A DNA stretch of 64,000 nt from positions 230,004 through 294,003 of the forward strand of contig URPH01000001.1 of assembly GCA_900549665.1 (NCBI GenBank). Reading direction: 5' to 3'. Source of the DNA: an uncultured Lachnospiraceae bacterium (lineage in GTDB: Bacteria > Bacillota > Clostridia > Lachnospirales > Lachnospiraceae). Position 1 is the stretch's first letter. Each line of letters starts with the position of its first letter. The position numbers and the translations under genes were made by a program. This document shows positions 16,322-28,496 of the stretch, one piece after another. Under the pieces are notes generated by a model. It did not search any database. It was not told the origin of the DNA and saw only the letters and a program-made list of their open reading frames with translations.

Positions 16322-19300
16322 TTATAGAGTTCGGTTGCATTGTTTTTTCTTAAGTCTCATATTGCGTCTTCTCTTCTGTCTGAAGTACTTGATAAAGGAC
16401 ATTACCATACCTGCGATCATCACCCAGAAAATCAGCAATAATGTACCAAGCGGTGTTCCGTCACCGGTCTTGGGTATCTTTGTATTGTGATTTTTAACAG
16501 TAGTTGTTGTAATTGTCGTTGTATTTGTTGTTGTTAATATAGCCGACAAAGCATCTACCATAACAAGAACTCCATCCTCCACCATCAAATATCCACCATT
16601 TTCATTTTTCACATACAGCTTTCCGTCCTTATCAATACCAAAGCTTATATCCCTGGCAAGCCCATAGCCCTGCGGAGCTTCTTTTTCAGAAAGTGTATAA
16701 TATGCCATTCCATCCGTCTTAGGTGCTGCAAAAATTTCCTTGGGAAGTGTCAAAATTTCTTCTGTCGTTGTATAGCTGTAAATAACATTTCCAAAAGCGT
16801 CCTTTACTTCCATCTTAGCACCGGCTAACGTCTTGCCATTACTGTCGGTCTTGTTGCTCTTTATGGTCAGAGGCGCATCCAGCATCACAAGCCTCATATT
16901 ATCAACAACCGTTCCGTCTGCCACAAGCTTTCCGTCTGCATTGATCGTAAAGGTAATATCCCTGGCATATAAATAACCGTTTGGTGCCTTTTCTTCGCTG
17001 AGCACATAGGTCACTCCCTCATGAAGTACACCATCTGCAATCACATAGGGCTTGGGACCTGTTGTAATACTGATTGCTTCAAAGCCCGGATCGTCCTTTG
17101 CAGAAATCTTTAATACTGCATCGGAAATCATCTGACCGGCCGTATCCATCTTGGCAACAGTCAACAATGGCTCATCATACATCTTAAGCAGTCCATCTGT
17201 TATCTGTGTATAACTTTTTACGCCACCGCTTTCTGTTACGGTATAAAGCTTTCCTTCCCTATCAAGTGCAAAAGGAATATCTGCCGCAGTCCGGTATCCG
17301 CTCGGAGCCTTCTTTTCATGAAGCGTATACTCCTTGTATCCGCTATCGGGCACTGTAAAGCGATAAGTATCGATCGCATATGCCTCTGCTGTACTTGTCC
17401 ATGAAGCAAGCTCCGTTCCTGTTTCATCCACAATGGAAAGCTCGGCACCGACAACCGCCTCATTGGTGTTTTTGTTAAGCTTACTTACAGAAAGGCTGAT
17501 CTTTTGATCTTTTAAATAAATCGTACGGTTATGAACCGCTTCGGAATTGACGATAACCTCGTGGGTTGCGGCATCAATCGTAAAATCAACCGGCTCTGTA
17601 TAGCTGTAGCCATCCGGAGCGCCTGTTTCTGTCAGTGTATAGGTATTACCAAATTTAAACTTGCTTAAATCAAATGATTTTAATGTTGTATCACTGGTCC
17701 ATGTGATCGGCACAAAGGTCGCATCGTCTCCGGATGTAATGGAAAGGTTAGCACCTGCTACCGGTTCATTGGTCTGTGCATCTACTTTTCCGACACAGAT
17801 TCCGGCTTCCTTATCTTCCATTTCGATCACATTGCCTGCAATCAGACTTCCGTCTGCCTTCTGCATCAGACCGTTTCCGTTAATACGGAAGATGATGTCC
17901 TCTGCCTTCATATAGCCTTCCGGTACACCTGTCTCCTGTAAAATATACCACTGGATATCGGTATCATCTGCCCTTAAAAGAGTGGAGTCAAACTGATATT
18001 CAAAAGTGGTTGTTGTAAATTCCTTGAGGGTATTTCCAACCGTATGACTTGTCGGATCATATTCACTCAGTGCAAGTGTTGCTCCCGCCAGCAAGGATCC
18101 AAATGAATCCACCTTGCGGATTTTGACTGCAAAGCTTTTATTCCTTACAAGCAGAGTATCCTTGTCACCATTTAAGTTGGTGCTGTTTCCGGATTTAAGC
18201 TCAAGCTTGCCATCTGTCTTTATGACAAATCTGACACCGGCTGCCAACATATATCCGCCCGGAGCCTTAGTCTCTTTGAGAATATATTCCGTTGTACCAT
18301 CTTTTTTAAAGTTTATACCATCAATATTAACAGCATGCATGGTGCCGTCTGTATCCCATTCCTCTAACACGGTTGTGCCGTCAGATGCTGTAATAGCCAT
18401 ATGTGCGCCGGCTAAATCCAGATTCGTCGCATCATCCAGCTTACGGATATAAAATCTGTTATTGGTCTTTTTCGGATCCACCATGGTAATTCCGGCAATT
18501 TCCACGTGTGAAACGGTATCATCACAGATTTTTCCGTCACTGCTTACGCAGAAGGTAAAAGGCGGTGCCGTCTCATAACCTGCCGGTGTGATGATTTCTT
18601 TTACCGTATAGGTATTATAACCGGATTTCGGTGCCTTGAGCACGCCGACCGCGGTTGTATACGGACTTGACCCTGTTACAAAACGAAGCACCTCTGTATT
18701 GCTTTCATCATAAACTGCAAGTGTCGCATTGATAACAGCTACAGCCGGACTGCTGTCATCGACCTTGGTAATGGTCGTATAAACCGGCTGATCCCGCATG
18801 ATCACGGTCTGTCCGTTCTTTTCGGCAGCTGTTGTGATACTGCCGTCTGTATTGATCGTAAATTCAATATCTGCTGCATAGGCGTAGCCCGCCGGTGCCT
18901 CCTTCTCTCTTAAGACATAGGTCATGCCGGCCTTTAACAGATTGTTGGGTATGGTCACAACGCTTCCACCTGTTGTAAATCTCTGTATCAGAGCTCCTGT
19001 GGTTCCGGATGCTTTTTCATATATTTCCAACGTTGCTCCGGAAAGCTCTGTAGCACTGGTGCCAGCCTTTTTGCTGACCTTTAATTCAATCGGATCGTCC
19101 TTGATCGTCTTTTGTACCGGTGTATCATTCAATATACTGACATTAACATCTGTAGCGTTTACCGTAAAGCCGGTCGGCGCTACGATTTCACGGATATAAT
19201 AGTATCCAACCGGAAGATTGGAAAAGGAAGCCTTGCCGTTTGCATCGGTCGTGGCAATCTTTTTCGGTGTAAATGAATTTTTAGCCGAATCCAAAAGCTC

Positions 19301-22300
19301 AAACTGTGCACCCTCCAACAATGCATTGGTAGTGGAAGAACGCTTTGTGATCTCGATAGAGCCTTTTATTTCTTCATTGGTAACGGTTGCATTTGTCTCA
19401 CTATCCTGATACCATGCAATCTCAGCATTTGTTTTAGCTGTGATTCCGTTATCCAGATAGCATCCGCCGGCATGATTTTTAATTTCTTCATAAGTTCCCA
19501 GCGGATATTCCTTGGTGGATACCTTGTAGCCTGCAGGAGCGGAAATTTCCTTTATGGTAAAGGTATGGGTTGGTGTAACATTTGTACTGATTCCGTCATC
19601 CGATAGATTGATACGTGAAAATACAACCAGACCGTTTATATCACTGACAGCCTGTGCGATCGGCGTTGTCTCATCATTTCTGAAAATTCCGAATACCGCA
19701 TTGGCAACCGGCTTGGTCGTATCAGACTGACTGACTTTTTTCAGTTTGATACTGATGATCGGGTTATTAACCTTCTGATTGGTAAGTTCCAGATTCTGGA
19801 GATTACCGGCTGCATCTACATATTTTGTCACTACTGTATCACTATCAACAACCACTTTGTATTCGGTAGTATCCAGAATATAATCGGTCGGTGCCGTCAC
19901 TTCTTTTACATAGTAGGTACCGTATTTCAATCCGGTAAAGGTAATCTCTCCGGATGTATCGGTCGTCATGGTTGCAACGGCAATTTTATTGGAATCATAC
20001 AGGGTAAAGACAGCTCCCTTTAAAGCAGCTCCGCCCTCTCCCTTTTTGGAAAGCTTTATTGAACCATTTTGTTTCTGGTCCACAACCGTCTTTTCCACAA
20101 TACCAGTTGAACCATCACTTCCTGCTGCAGCAGCTGTATTATACATAGTCTCAATCTCTGTTGCAGTGATCGTTGTATCAGCAGCTTTGCTATATCCATC
20201 AGGAGCACTGATCTCGCGAAGTGTATAATCACCATAAGCAACATCCTCAAAAAACAGCTCACCGGAAGCGTTTGTCACACCTGTGGCAACCACGCTTCCA
20301 ACGGAATTGATCAGACTGAATCTGGCTCCTGCAAGCGAGGCTCCGGTTGTCGAACCAACCTTCTTAGAAATCTTGATCCTGCATTTGATTGCTTTATTGA
20401 CAATCGTAATTCTTTCATTCCCAAGCTTATCCAGTGTGACATCTGTATCGGCAGACGAAATATAGTAGCCGGTTTTTCCGGTTAATTCTTTTACCACATA
20501 CTTTCCAAAAGGAATATCGGTAAATGATGCAATACCTTCACTATTGGTGGTCACGGTATAATTAGTACCGGCCTTTTGATAGGGGGTTCCATCTTCCTGA
20601 TACAGTCCAAAAACCACCCCTGCCAGTTTTGCAGGTGTCGTTCCATCATCAGTCTTGGTAATAACGATGTTAGCCACTGCTTTTTTATTGGTCAGTGTCA
20701 CGGTTTCTGTCCGATTGCTCTTTTCTGTTCCGGTTCCGATCGTCACATCATGGATCGTCGAATCCAGTACATATCCTACCGGAGCTTTCACTTCACGGTA
20801 ATAGTACTTTTTACCAAGCTTAAGTCCTGTAAATACAGCCTTACCGGTTGCCGCGTCTGTTACGGCCGTTGCAATTCTGTTGGTGCAGATCGAATCATCA
20901 TACAATTCATATTCCGCTCCACTTAAATACAGTGTGGCATCTGTCGAATCTACCTTGGTAAGCTCCAGGATGCCTGTTGCTTCTGTATTGCTGATTTCAA
21001 ATAAATCAGAAGAAGCGGTTGCACCATTATAATAAGCCTTTACAACGCCGGCTCCATTGTCCTTTAATTCCACTTTGATAACGGCAGAACCAAGCAGATA
21101 ACCTTCAGGAGCGTCAATCTCCTTGATATAATAAGTTCCTTTTTCTCTGTTTTTAAAGCTGATCGTACCATCTGCACCACTTGTCTGTGTTTCAAGAGGT
21201 GTTCCGGCACAAGTAGAATCTGTACCAGGGTATAATCCAAACTCAGCACCTGCTAACAGCAGGGTTTTATCTGCATTTTTCTTTACCAGATTGATATCTC
21301 CGGTCGTTGCCGTCTTTTCAGAAACATTTTCGACAGATATCTGATAGTACTTTATGCGTTCACCCTCGCTTGTCATCTCCTCTGCAGTAAATGCAGGGAT
21401 CGTTGTATCTCCCACAGGGGGCAGATAACCGGAAGGAGCCTTGGTCTCTTTGAGCTTTAGTTCATATCCGATCAACGTATCAATATTTTCAAAGGTAGCC
21501 AGTCCATCTGCTCCCGAAACAGCACTTCCTACAAGTACCCCCTTTAAATACAATTCAAATTCGGCTCCTGCAAGAGGTGCCTTTGTAGCAGAATCAACCT
21601 TTTTGATCCGGAGCTCACGATTGATAATCGTACCTGCAGATGAAGAACTGAAAGACACATTTTTAATCTCATTGGATGTCTTTTCAAAGGTTTCCCCACT
21701 TCCTTCAAAGTTGGCTTTATTGGTAATTGTCACACCGGAGAGCTCTGCTGCCGTACGTGTAAACTGTGTCTTAAATACAAACTGATAATAATTTTTACCT
21801 ATATTTTTCGGCAAAATTACGGTCATTTTATTGTTAACAATCACAACCGTATAATCAGAGGATGAAACCTCGGTCTTGTATCGCGGATCAGAAGAATTAT
21901 AAGTATCATCGATCAGATACAGAGTTCCTTCAATGTATTTGAGATAATCCGCAAGCTGGTCTGTAATCGCCGGATTCGAAATGGCACTCATGTCATAATG
22001 TCCCTTGTTGATATCCACAGTCCAGGTAACATAGTCATTGGATTGTGTATAAGCACCGCTCTTTCCAATGACACCACCCGGCTTGCCGGTTACAGATGCC
22101 GTTTCTGTATCAGAAACATCCACATCTGTTTCGGCATGGAATGTCGCATTCATGGTTGCCTTGTTTTCATAGGTGAGCCCGTCATTTATCTTTGTAACAT
22201 CCGAAATCTTTGTGGAATATACAATACTGAAACCAATTCCGTTAAACAGCTCATCCTCTCCTGTCTTTCCGGAATCAAAGGTATAGGAAAGTTTCTCTTT

Positions 22301-24334
22301 GTTCACACCGGAATCGTTGACAGTATCCTGAGTAGGACTCAAATCAAATCTCTGCCACTGATATGCACCTTCCCATGCGTAAAACTGCATGGAATTTGCT
22401 ACGTATTCCATACCTTCCGGTATCAGATCCTCAAAGGACAATTTCGTAAGCGAAATTGACTGCTTATTAAAATTAATCGTCCATGTATAACGGCCTGTAT
22501 TTTCATCGAAGCTTCCCTGCTTATTCATCAGCTTGGGCTTGGTTACTTGCTGCCAGGTTTCACTTTTTGCTTTTATCTCCGGATATTCTGCACTCTTGAA
22601 GGAACAGAAATTTTCAAATCGCCTACCTCCCGCTTCTGCCATGGGCCGGAAAGATTCTTTTAATTTCGTCACGACCGTAATCTCGCGTCTGCTGTTCTGT
22701 TCTCCAAGATTGAAAGTCAACTCTGTACATGGTTGCCCGGCAACTCCATCTATTGTATCGGTACAGGTTCCCTTTGTAAATGTCGGAACTGACCCATCAT
22801 CCAGTGTTGCACTGACAAATTCCATCCGTTCAGATGAAAACCAGTCCTTCACCACAACATTCGTACAGCTTTTGCCATCTTCATTGATGACCAGTTTCCA
22901 TGTAAATGTATTGGTAACGGAATTGTAACCACTGAATTCCTTACGGATAACCTTGATTCCAGGTACAGTTGCTGTCTTGGATAAATCATACTTATTAGAT
23001 GAAGTCGGATCCTTTAAGGTCGCACTATTGGAATAAGACGATTTACCATAATCGGTTACCTTCGTTTTATATGTGATGGTATATGTACGGGTATCTACCT
23101 CTCCAAATGCAATCTTTACATGATCGGTCGTAATATCCTGCGTTGCTGTAGCGGGTAATGCCGGATTTACCGTAAAAGACCCCGGCACGATTTCCATACC
23201 CGAACCGGCTGTTACCTGATCTTCCAGTACCGCACCGTTTAAATCTAACTGATCCTCGTTCAACTTTACAGTCCATGTAATATAACCGTCTGCATCAATG
23301 GTACTTCCGCTCTTTTGCAGCATATTGGGTCTGATCGTCACACGATTGCTTGCTGTCACACCGGTTCCATCCTCCGGATTGAAAGCAACCGTATTGTCAT
23401 AGGAAATCGTACTTCCGTTTTGAATCGTTCCGGTAAAACCATCATAGCTTGTCAGAAATAAAACACCCACACGGTAGTGTGTCTTTGCACCTGATACATC
23501 AATAGATACCTGTGAAGCACCGTCTGCACAATTTGCCCGAAGCGTCTCTCCCTGTCCGGAAATGATATCAACAAACTTCGGATATCCATCCACATTTGCA
23601 TATTTTAATCCTGTGGGCAGATTATCAACAATCTCACCGCTTACAACTCCGCTGCTGTCAGGCTCAATATTCACGCGCCATTCAATATACTTCTTACCGT
23701 CAACGGTCACAACCGTTCCGCTCTTTGACATATCCTGATCTTTTCCATATGCTTTGGGATCTGTCTTGATCTCATAGTCAATGGAGCCGGTAGAAGTCGG
23801 AAACTGAATGGTTGACTGTTTATTTTCCTCCTGCAGGTCTGAACTCAGGCCACCACTGAAACGAACATAAAAAGGAATTGTTCCTGCGGAACTTCTGGCA
23901 TTGTCATTGAATTTAAAGGTCAGGGTGCCATCCTTGGAAATATGGACGGTTCCGATGGAAGTCACACCGTCCGGATCCATCAGATCATGAGTCACTTCTT
24001 CATCTACCCGGATATTTCCCGGAACATGATAAATATACTCCTGTCCCGCTACCAGTCCGGTCCCGACAGGAATCGTAAAGTTCAACCGCATATCGATCGT
24101 TGCATTGTAAGGAAACTCCGCTTCCGAACTAACAGACAAATCAATGGATGTACTTCCGCCTGTCCCATTGGGCCAGCTTGCTTTTAATTCCGTGGAATCC
24201 AGCGTGATACCGGTCCCGGTAAAGATACTGTCATCTGCTGCCTGTATCTTTATTCCATCAAGCATTCCTGATGTAAACACCAGTACAACCGCCATTAATA
24301 TCGTTAGAATTCTCTTTCCTATTCCCTTTTTCAT
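16322..24334 (-). CDS. Giant sortase-anchored Cna-B/SpaA-repeat adhesin, 2670 aa
   Basis: The protein has a signal peptide (about 1-32). Around 870 residues of collagen-adhesin-like modules follow, seen as repeated WRVNIEPDSSG, ITWTVKLNEDQ, FTWKLVINEDG, YTWTINFNKQS and VTWTVDINKGH openings. From about residue 908 come sixteen SpaA/Cna-B units, each starting with a KKVD-type lysine strand and GAxF/GAxL and ending with KETKAPxGY or similar. These carry the Lys, Asp/Asn and Glu pattern of intramolecular isopeptide bonds. The tail is a Thr-rich linker (about 2598-2618), the sorting motif IPKTG, a membrane helix and a basic end. It should form a long covalently anchored stalk on the cell wall. The class B sortase lies 103 bases upstream. 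GGAAAGGAAAG precedes the ATG. Confidence 0.93.
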   Translation of the reverse strand: MKKGIGKRILTILMAVVLVFTSGMLDGIKIQAADDSIFTGTGITLDSTELKASWPNGTGGSTSIDLSVSSEAEFPYNATIDMRLNFTIPVGTGLVAGQEYIYHVPGNIRVDEEVTHDLMDPDGVTSIGTVHISKDGTLTFKFNDNARSSAGTIPFYVRFSGGLSSDLQEENKQSTIQFPTSTGSIDYEIKTDPKAYGKDQDMSKSGTVVTVDGKKYIEWRVNIEPDSSGVVSGEIVDNLPTGLKYANVDGYPKFVDIISGQGETLRANCADGASQVSIDVSGAKTHYRVGVLFLTSYDGFTGTIQNGSTISYDNTVAFNPEDGTGVTASNRVTIRPNMLQKSGSTIDADGYITWTVKLNEDQLDLNGAVLEDQVTAGSGMEIVPGSFTVNPALPATATQDITTDHVKIAFGEVDTRTYTITYKTKVTDYGKSSYSNSATLKDPTSSNKYDLSKTATVPGIKVIRKEFSGYNSVTNTFTWKLVINEDGKSCTNVVVKDWFSSERMEFVSATLDDGSVPTFTKGTCTDTIDGVAGQPCTELTFNLGEQNSRREITVVTKLKESFRPMAEAGGRRFENFCSFKSAEYPEIKAKSETWQQVTKPKLMNKQGSFDENTGRYTWTINFNKQSISLTKLSFEDLIPEGMEYVANSMQFYAWEGAYQWQRFDLSPTQDTVNDSGVNKEKLSYTFDSGKTGEDELFNGIGFSIVYSTKISDVTKINDGLTYENKATMNATFHAETDVDVSDTETASVTGKPGGVIGKSGAYTQSNDYVTWTVDINKGHYDMSAISNPAITDQLADYLKYIEGTLYLIDDTYNSSDPRYKTEVSSSDYTVVIVNNKMTVILPKNIGKNYYQFVFKTQFTRTAAELSGVTITNKANFEGSGETFEKTSNEIKNVSFSSSSAGTIINRELRIKKVDSATKAPLAGAEFELYLKGVLVGSAVSGADGLATFENIDTLIGYELKLKETKAPSGYLPPVGDTTIPAFTAEEMTSEGERIKYYQISVENVSEKTATTGDINLVKKNADKTLLLAGAEFGLYPGTDSTCAGTPLETQTSGADGTISFKNREKGTYYIKEIDAPEGYLLGSAVIKVELKDNGAGVVKAYYNGATASSDLFEISNTEATGILELTKVDSTDATLYLSGAEYELYDDSICTNRIATAVTDAATGKAVFTGLKLGKKYYYREVKAPVGYVLDSTIHDVTIGTGTEKSNRTETVTLTNKKAVANIVITKTDDGTTPAKLAGVVFGLYQEDGTPYQKAGTNYTVTTNSEGIASFTDIPFGKYVVKELTGKTGYYISSADTDVTLDKLGNERITIVNKAIKCRIKISKKVGSTTGASLAGARFSLINSVGSVVATGVTNASGELFFEDVAYGDYTLREISAPDGYSKAADTTITATEIETMYNTAAAAGSDGSTGIVEKTVVDQKQNGSIKLSKKGEGGAALKGAVFTLYDSNKIAVATMTTDTSGEITFTGLKYGTYYVKEVTAPTDYILDTTEYKVVVDSDTVVTKYVDAAGNLQNLELTNQKVNNPIISIKLKKVSQSDTTKPVANAVFGIFRNDETTPIAQAVSDINGLVVFSRINLSDDGISTNVTPTHTFTIKEISAPAGYKVSTKEYPLGTYEEIKNHAGGCYLDNGITAKTNAEIAWYQDSETNATVTNEEIKGSIEITKRSSTTNALLEGAQFELLDSAKNSFTPKKIATTDANGKASFSNLPVGYYYIREIVAPTGFTVNATDVNVSILNDTPVQKTIKDDPIELKVSKKAGTSATELSGATLEIYEKASGTTGALIQRFTTGGSVVTIPNNLLKAGMTYVLREKEAPAGYAYAADIEFTINTDGSITTAAEKNGQTVIMRDQPVYTTITKVDDSSPAVAVINATLAVYDESNTEVLRFVTGSSPYTTAVGVLKAPKSGYNTYTVKEIITPAGYETAPPFTFCVSSDGKICDDTVSHVEIAGITMVDPKKTNNRFYIRKLDDATNLDLAGAHMAITASDGTTVLEEWDTDGTMHAVNIDGINFKKDGTTEYILKETKAPGGYMLAAGVRFVIKTDGKLELKSGNSTNLNGDKDTLLVRNKSFAVKIRKVDSFGSLLAGATLALSEYDPTSHTVGNTLKEFTTTTFEYQFDSTLLRADDTDIQWYILQETGVPEGYMKAEDIIFRINGNGLMQKADGSLIAGNVIEMEDKEAGICVGKVDAQTNEPVAGANLSITSGDDATFVPITWTSDTTLKSFDLSKFKFGNTYTLTETGAPDGYSYTEPVDFTIDAATHEVIVNSEAVHNRTIYLKDQKISLSVSKLNKNTNEAVVGAELSIVDETGTELASWTSTAEAYAIDTYRFTVPDSGYKEYTLHEKKAPSGYRTAADIPFALDREGKLYTVTESGGVKSYTQITDGLLKMYDEPLLTVAKMDTAGQMISDAVLKISAKDDPGFEAISITTGPKPYVIADGVLHEGVTYVLSEEKAPNGYLYARDITFTINADGKLVADGTVVDNMRLVMLDAPLTIKSNKTDSNGKTLAGAKMEVKDAFGNVIYSYTTTEEILTLPKEIFAAPKTDGMAYYTLSEKEAPQGYGLARDISFGIDKDGKLYVKNENGGYLMVEDGVLVMVDALSAILTTTNTTTITTTTVKNHNTKIPKTGDGTPLGTLLLIFWVMIAGMVMSFIKYFRQKRRRNMRLKKKQCNRTL

Positions 24335-24437
24335 AGAAGCTTTCCTTTCCCGTATTTCACTTTATTATGGTATCATCACGTTTATATACGTTTATTTTTA
24401 TTTTTTGTACAGCTTCTTCATCCTGCTCAGGTTATGG

Positions 24438-25274
24438 TCACTTATCCTCACTCACAGCCAGAACGACCAGACGCTCATCTGCTGTGCCATATTCACAGGT
24501 AGAAAGCAGTAAAATACTGGTTTCATAATCCTTTTTTAAAAAATCCGCATCTTTCCACTGTGCATTTTTTAAAAAAGTACGGATATATGTCTTTTTATCT
24601 TCATCATATTTTTCCATATCCTTCTGCGACAGATCATCCTGCTGCGGATCATTTTGCTGCAATATGGACTTTGGTATATTTTCATAATGAAAATAATCCT
24701 CTGTTGTCAGATCCGCAAGTAAAAGAGCTACCACCTTGTAACGACCTTCCTTCTGCCCGTCCTGATAAATGATCTCTCTGTGCGTGTCCCTGAAATCCGC
24801 CTTTTTATATTTTTTCAGTATGCCAAACATACTGCCATCCTTCATATGATGTCCGTGAAGCAGACGTATGTCTCCGTCCGGATCACAGCTTTCATCCAGA
24901 AAAACAGCTCCGGCGCTTGCTTTTTCATTCATAAAATTGTGTGTCAGATAATACTGGTTGTCACGATAGACAACCGGATAATCCAGCCCTGTATCCGGTA
25001 TCTGAATCCATCCGACACAGTCCGGATTAATTTCCTGCAGCCCGGTTATAGCAGGAAGCTCACCATCAGCTGTATCCGGTAATGTTTTGTCCGTATCCGG
25101 CAAAGCTTCCTCATCAGGCTGTCCGGCATTAGCATGATATATCTGCGCGATCGCATCGTACTGCCCCTGCTGCTTTTGTGACTGCAAGCCATAACGAAGC
25201 AACAATCCGCCGGTAATCACGGCACATACAAGACATATCAGTCCTAAAATCAGATATCCCTTTTCCTTTTTCAT
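24438..25274 (-). CDS. srtB: Class B sortase
   Basis: A 278-residue membrane-anchored transpeptidase. An N-terminal helix (about 7-28) is followed by a linker of about 60 residues and the sortase barrel. The catalytic His lies in LHGHHMKDGSMFGIL, the Cys in ILLSTCEYG, and the Arg in DERLVVLA. The long inserted helix before the last strands (the QQDDLSQKDMEKYDEDKK region) is typical of class B. Class B sortases of Clostridia cut xPKTG-type signals and link the Thr to peptidoglycan cross-bridges. The IPKTG adhesin is the next gene on the same strand and is the evident substrate. The ribosome site is weak (GGTGAACGG). Confidence 0.9.
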   Translation of the reverse strand: MKKEKGYLILGLICLVCAVITGGLLLRYGLQSQKQQGQYDAIAQIYHANAGQPDEEALPDTDKTLPDTADGELPAITGLQEINPDCVGWIQIPDTGLDYPVVYRDNQYYLTHNFMNEKASAGAVFLDESCDPDGDIRLLHGHHMKDGSMFGILKKYKKADFRDTHREIIYQDGQKEGRYKVVALLLADLTTEDYFHYENIPKSILQQNDPQQDDLSQKDMEKYDEDKKTYIRTFLKNAQWKDADFLKKDYETSILLLSTCEYGTADERLVVLAVSEDK

Positions 25275-25374
25275 TTTCCGTTCACCAAAAAGTCAGTTCT
25301 ACTATTATATCTGGTATACATAATATCGTATCCAATGCCTTTTTTCAATACAGTTTCGGCTTTTCTCTGCCATC

Positions 25375-25420
25375 AAAAAAAAGACACGGACTGTATTGAT
25401 ACAGACCATGTCTTTTTTCT
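25375..25420. terminator. Strong bidirectional terminator between groEL and the sortase
   Basis: AAAAAAGACACGGACTGTAT (25377-25396) pairs with ATACAGACCATGTCTTTTTT (25399-25418), with two mismatches, and has A and T tracts at the two ends. It should end the groESL transcript on the minus strand. Confidence 0.85.
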
Positions 25421-25468
25421 TTTATATATTCATATTCATAAAGATGTCTTGTTGTACCGGAAGACGGA

Positions 25469-27386
<1,918 letters not shown>

Positions 27387-27501
27387 GATAAAGCCTCCTT
27401 GAATATGTAATATAATATATCAAACTATAAATGATATGATATCCGGATCGCATGCAGCAATCTGATATCAGGGGCAGCCAATGTTTCACCCCAACACCAT
27501 A

Positions 27502-27530
27502 TTTATATAACCGATAACGTTTTTTTTCAA
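27502..27530 (-). promoter_or_regulatory. groESL sigma-70 promoter
   Basis: On the minus strand TTGAAA (27525-27530), 17 bases, TATAAA (27502-27507). About 110 bases of leader follow. They contain a possible GGGG/CCCC hairpin and the palindrome TGATATCA, but no TTAGCACTC/GAGTGCTAA pair. Confidence 0.65.
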
Positions 27531-27584
27531 CTAAATTTCTATAACATTATCATTAAATAAATATAAAAAATATCAAGCTCCATC

Positions 27585-28385
27585 TCAGAACAGGCCAAAA
27601 TGCCTTAGTGCATCATATACACCGTCATCATAAATATTTCCCGTAATATAGTCGGCACTCTGCTTGGCAACTTCCGTACCATTGCCCATACAGATACCAA
27701 TTCCGGCTGCCTTAAGCATATCCACATCATTGATGCTGTCCCCAAAAGCAATGGAATCTTTTGGATCAACTCCGGCAATCCGGCACATCCTTTCCATACC
27801 GCTTGCCTTGTTGCATCCCTTCGGAACGATCTCGGCCACACGGAAGCTGTGTACCATCACTTCATATTCATCACGAAACAGATCATAGACTGCAGCATTA
27901 CTGACACCGTTTTTTTCAGCCAGACTTGTTTTGTTAGCTCTGACTCCACCCAAAAACCTTTCGGCATACTGTACGGATATAAATTTGTCCCCCAGTGTGT
28001 TTTTTACCATCTGCACATACCAGTCATCAGGATTATCCAAAAATGTCTGCTCATCATAATAAATATATTCGGTTCCTTCCAGAATATACATAGTATCATA
28101 CTTACGGAAGATCCTGTACATCCCGGCAAGCTGCCTATCAGATAAGCAGTCATCAAACACCGTCCGACCGTCCAGTGCCCCATATGCTCCACAGGCTCCC
28201 ACAATACCGTCAAATCCGATATCCAGAATGGGAGTCTGCGGAATCATGGCACGGCTTCTGCCGGTACATATAAATGCCTTATGTCCGTTTTTTCTTATTT
28301 TTGCAATTGCTTCAATTGTTAATGCCGGAACTCCCTGTTTTTCAACAAACAGTGTCCCGTCAATATCAAAAAATACTGCCTTCAT
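27585..28385 (-). CDS. Cof-type HAD-IIB phosphatase
   Basis: A 266-residue HAD superfamily hydrolase. Motif I is AVFFDIDGTL with nucleophile Asp7 and acid Asp9. Motif II is FICTGRSRAM, the Lys is in PKGCNKASGM, and motif IV is AFGDSINDVDML. A large C2B cap lies between motifs II and III, as in Cof/YbiV/YidA sugar-phosphate phosphatases. It dephosphorylates a cytosolic small phosphate. The substrate cannot be read from sequence. It lies downstream of the degenerate GGDEF gene, separated by the terminator 28426-28465. Confidence 0.88.
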   Translation of the reverse strand: MKAVFFDIDGTLFVEKQGVPALTIEAIAKIRKNGHKAFICTGRSRAMIPQTPILDIGFDGIVGACGAYGALDGRTVFDDCLSDRQLAGMYRIFRKYDTMYILEGTEYIYYDEQTFLDNPDDWYVQMVKNTLGDKFISVQYAERFLGGVRANKTSLAEKNGVSNAAVYDLFRDEYEVMVHSFRVAEIVPKGCNKASGMERMCRIAGVDPKDSIAFGDSINDVDMLKAAGIGICMGNGTEVAKQSADYITGNIYDDGVYDALRHFGLF

Positions 28386-28425
28386 AAAACCTTCCCGGGC
28401 TCTTTTCTTTCGTTGTTATATGCCA

Positions 28426-28465
28426 TAAAAAAGAGACCATATCACATATGCCTTAAGGTCTCTTT
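28426..28465 (-). terminator. Terminator after the degenerate GGDEF gene
   Basis: AAAGAGACC (28430-28438) pairs with GGTCTCTTT (28457-28465). On the minus strand it is followed by TTTTTATGG. It separates the GGDEF transcript from the HAD gene. Confidence 0.75.
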
Positions 28466-28496
28466 ATTTTATCTTATGCATGATCTGTCCAAAAAA

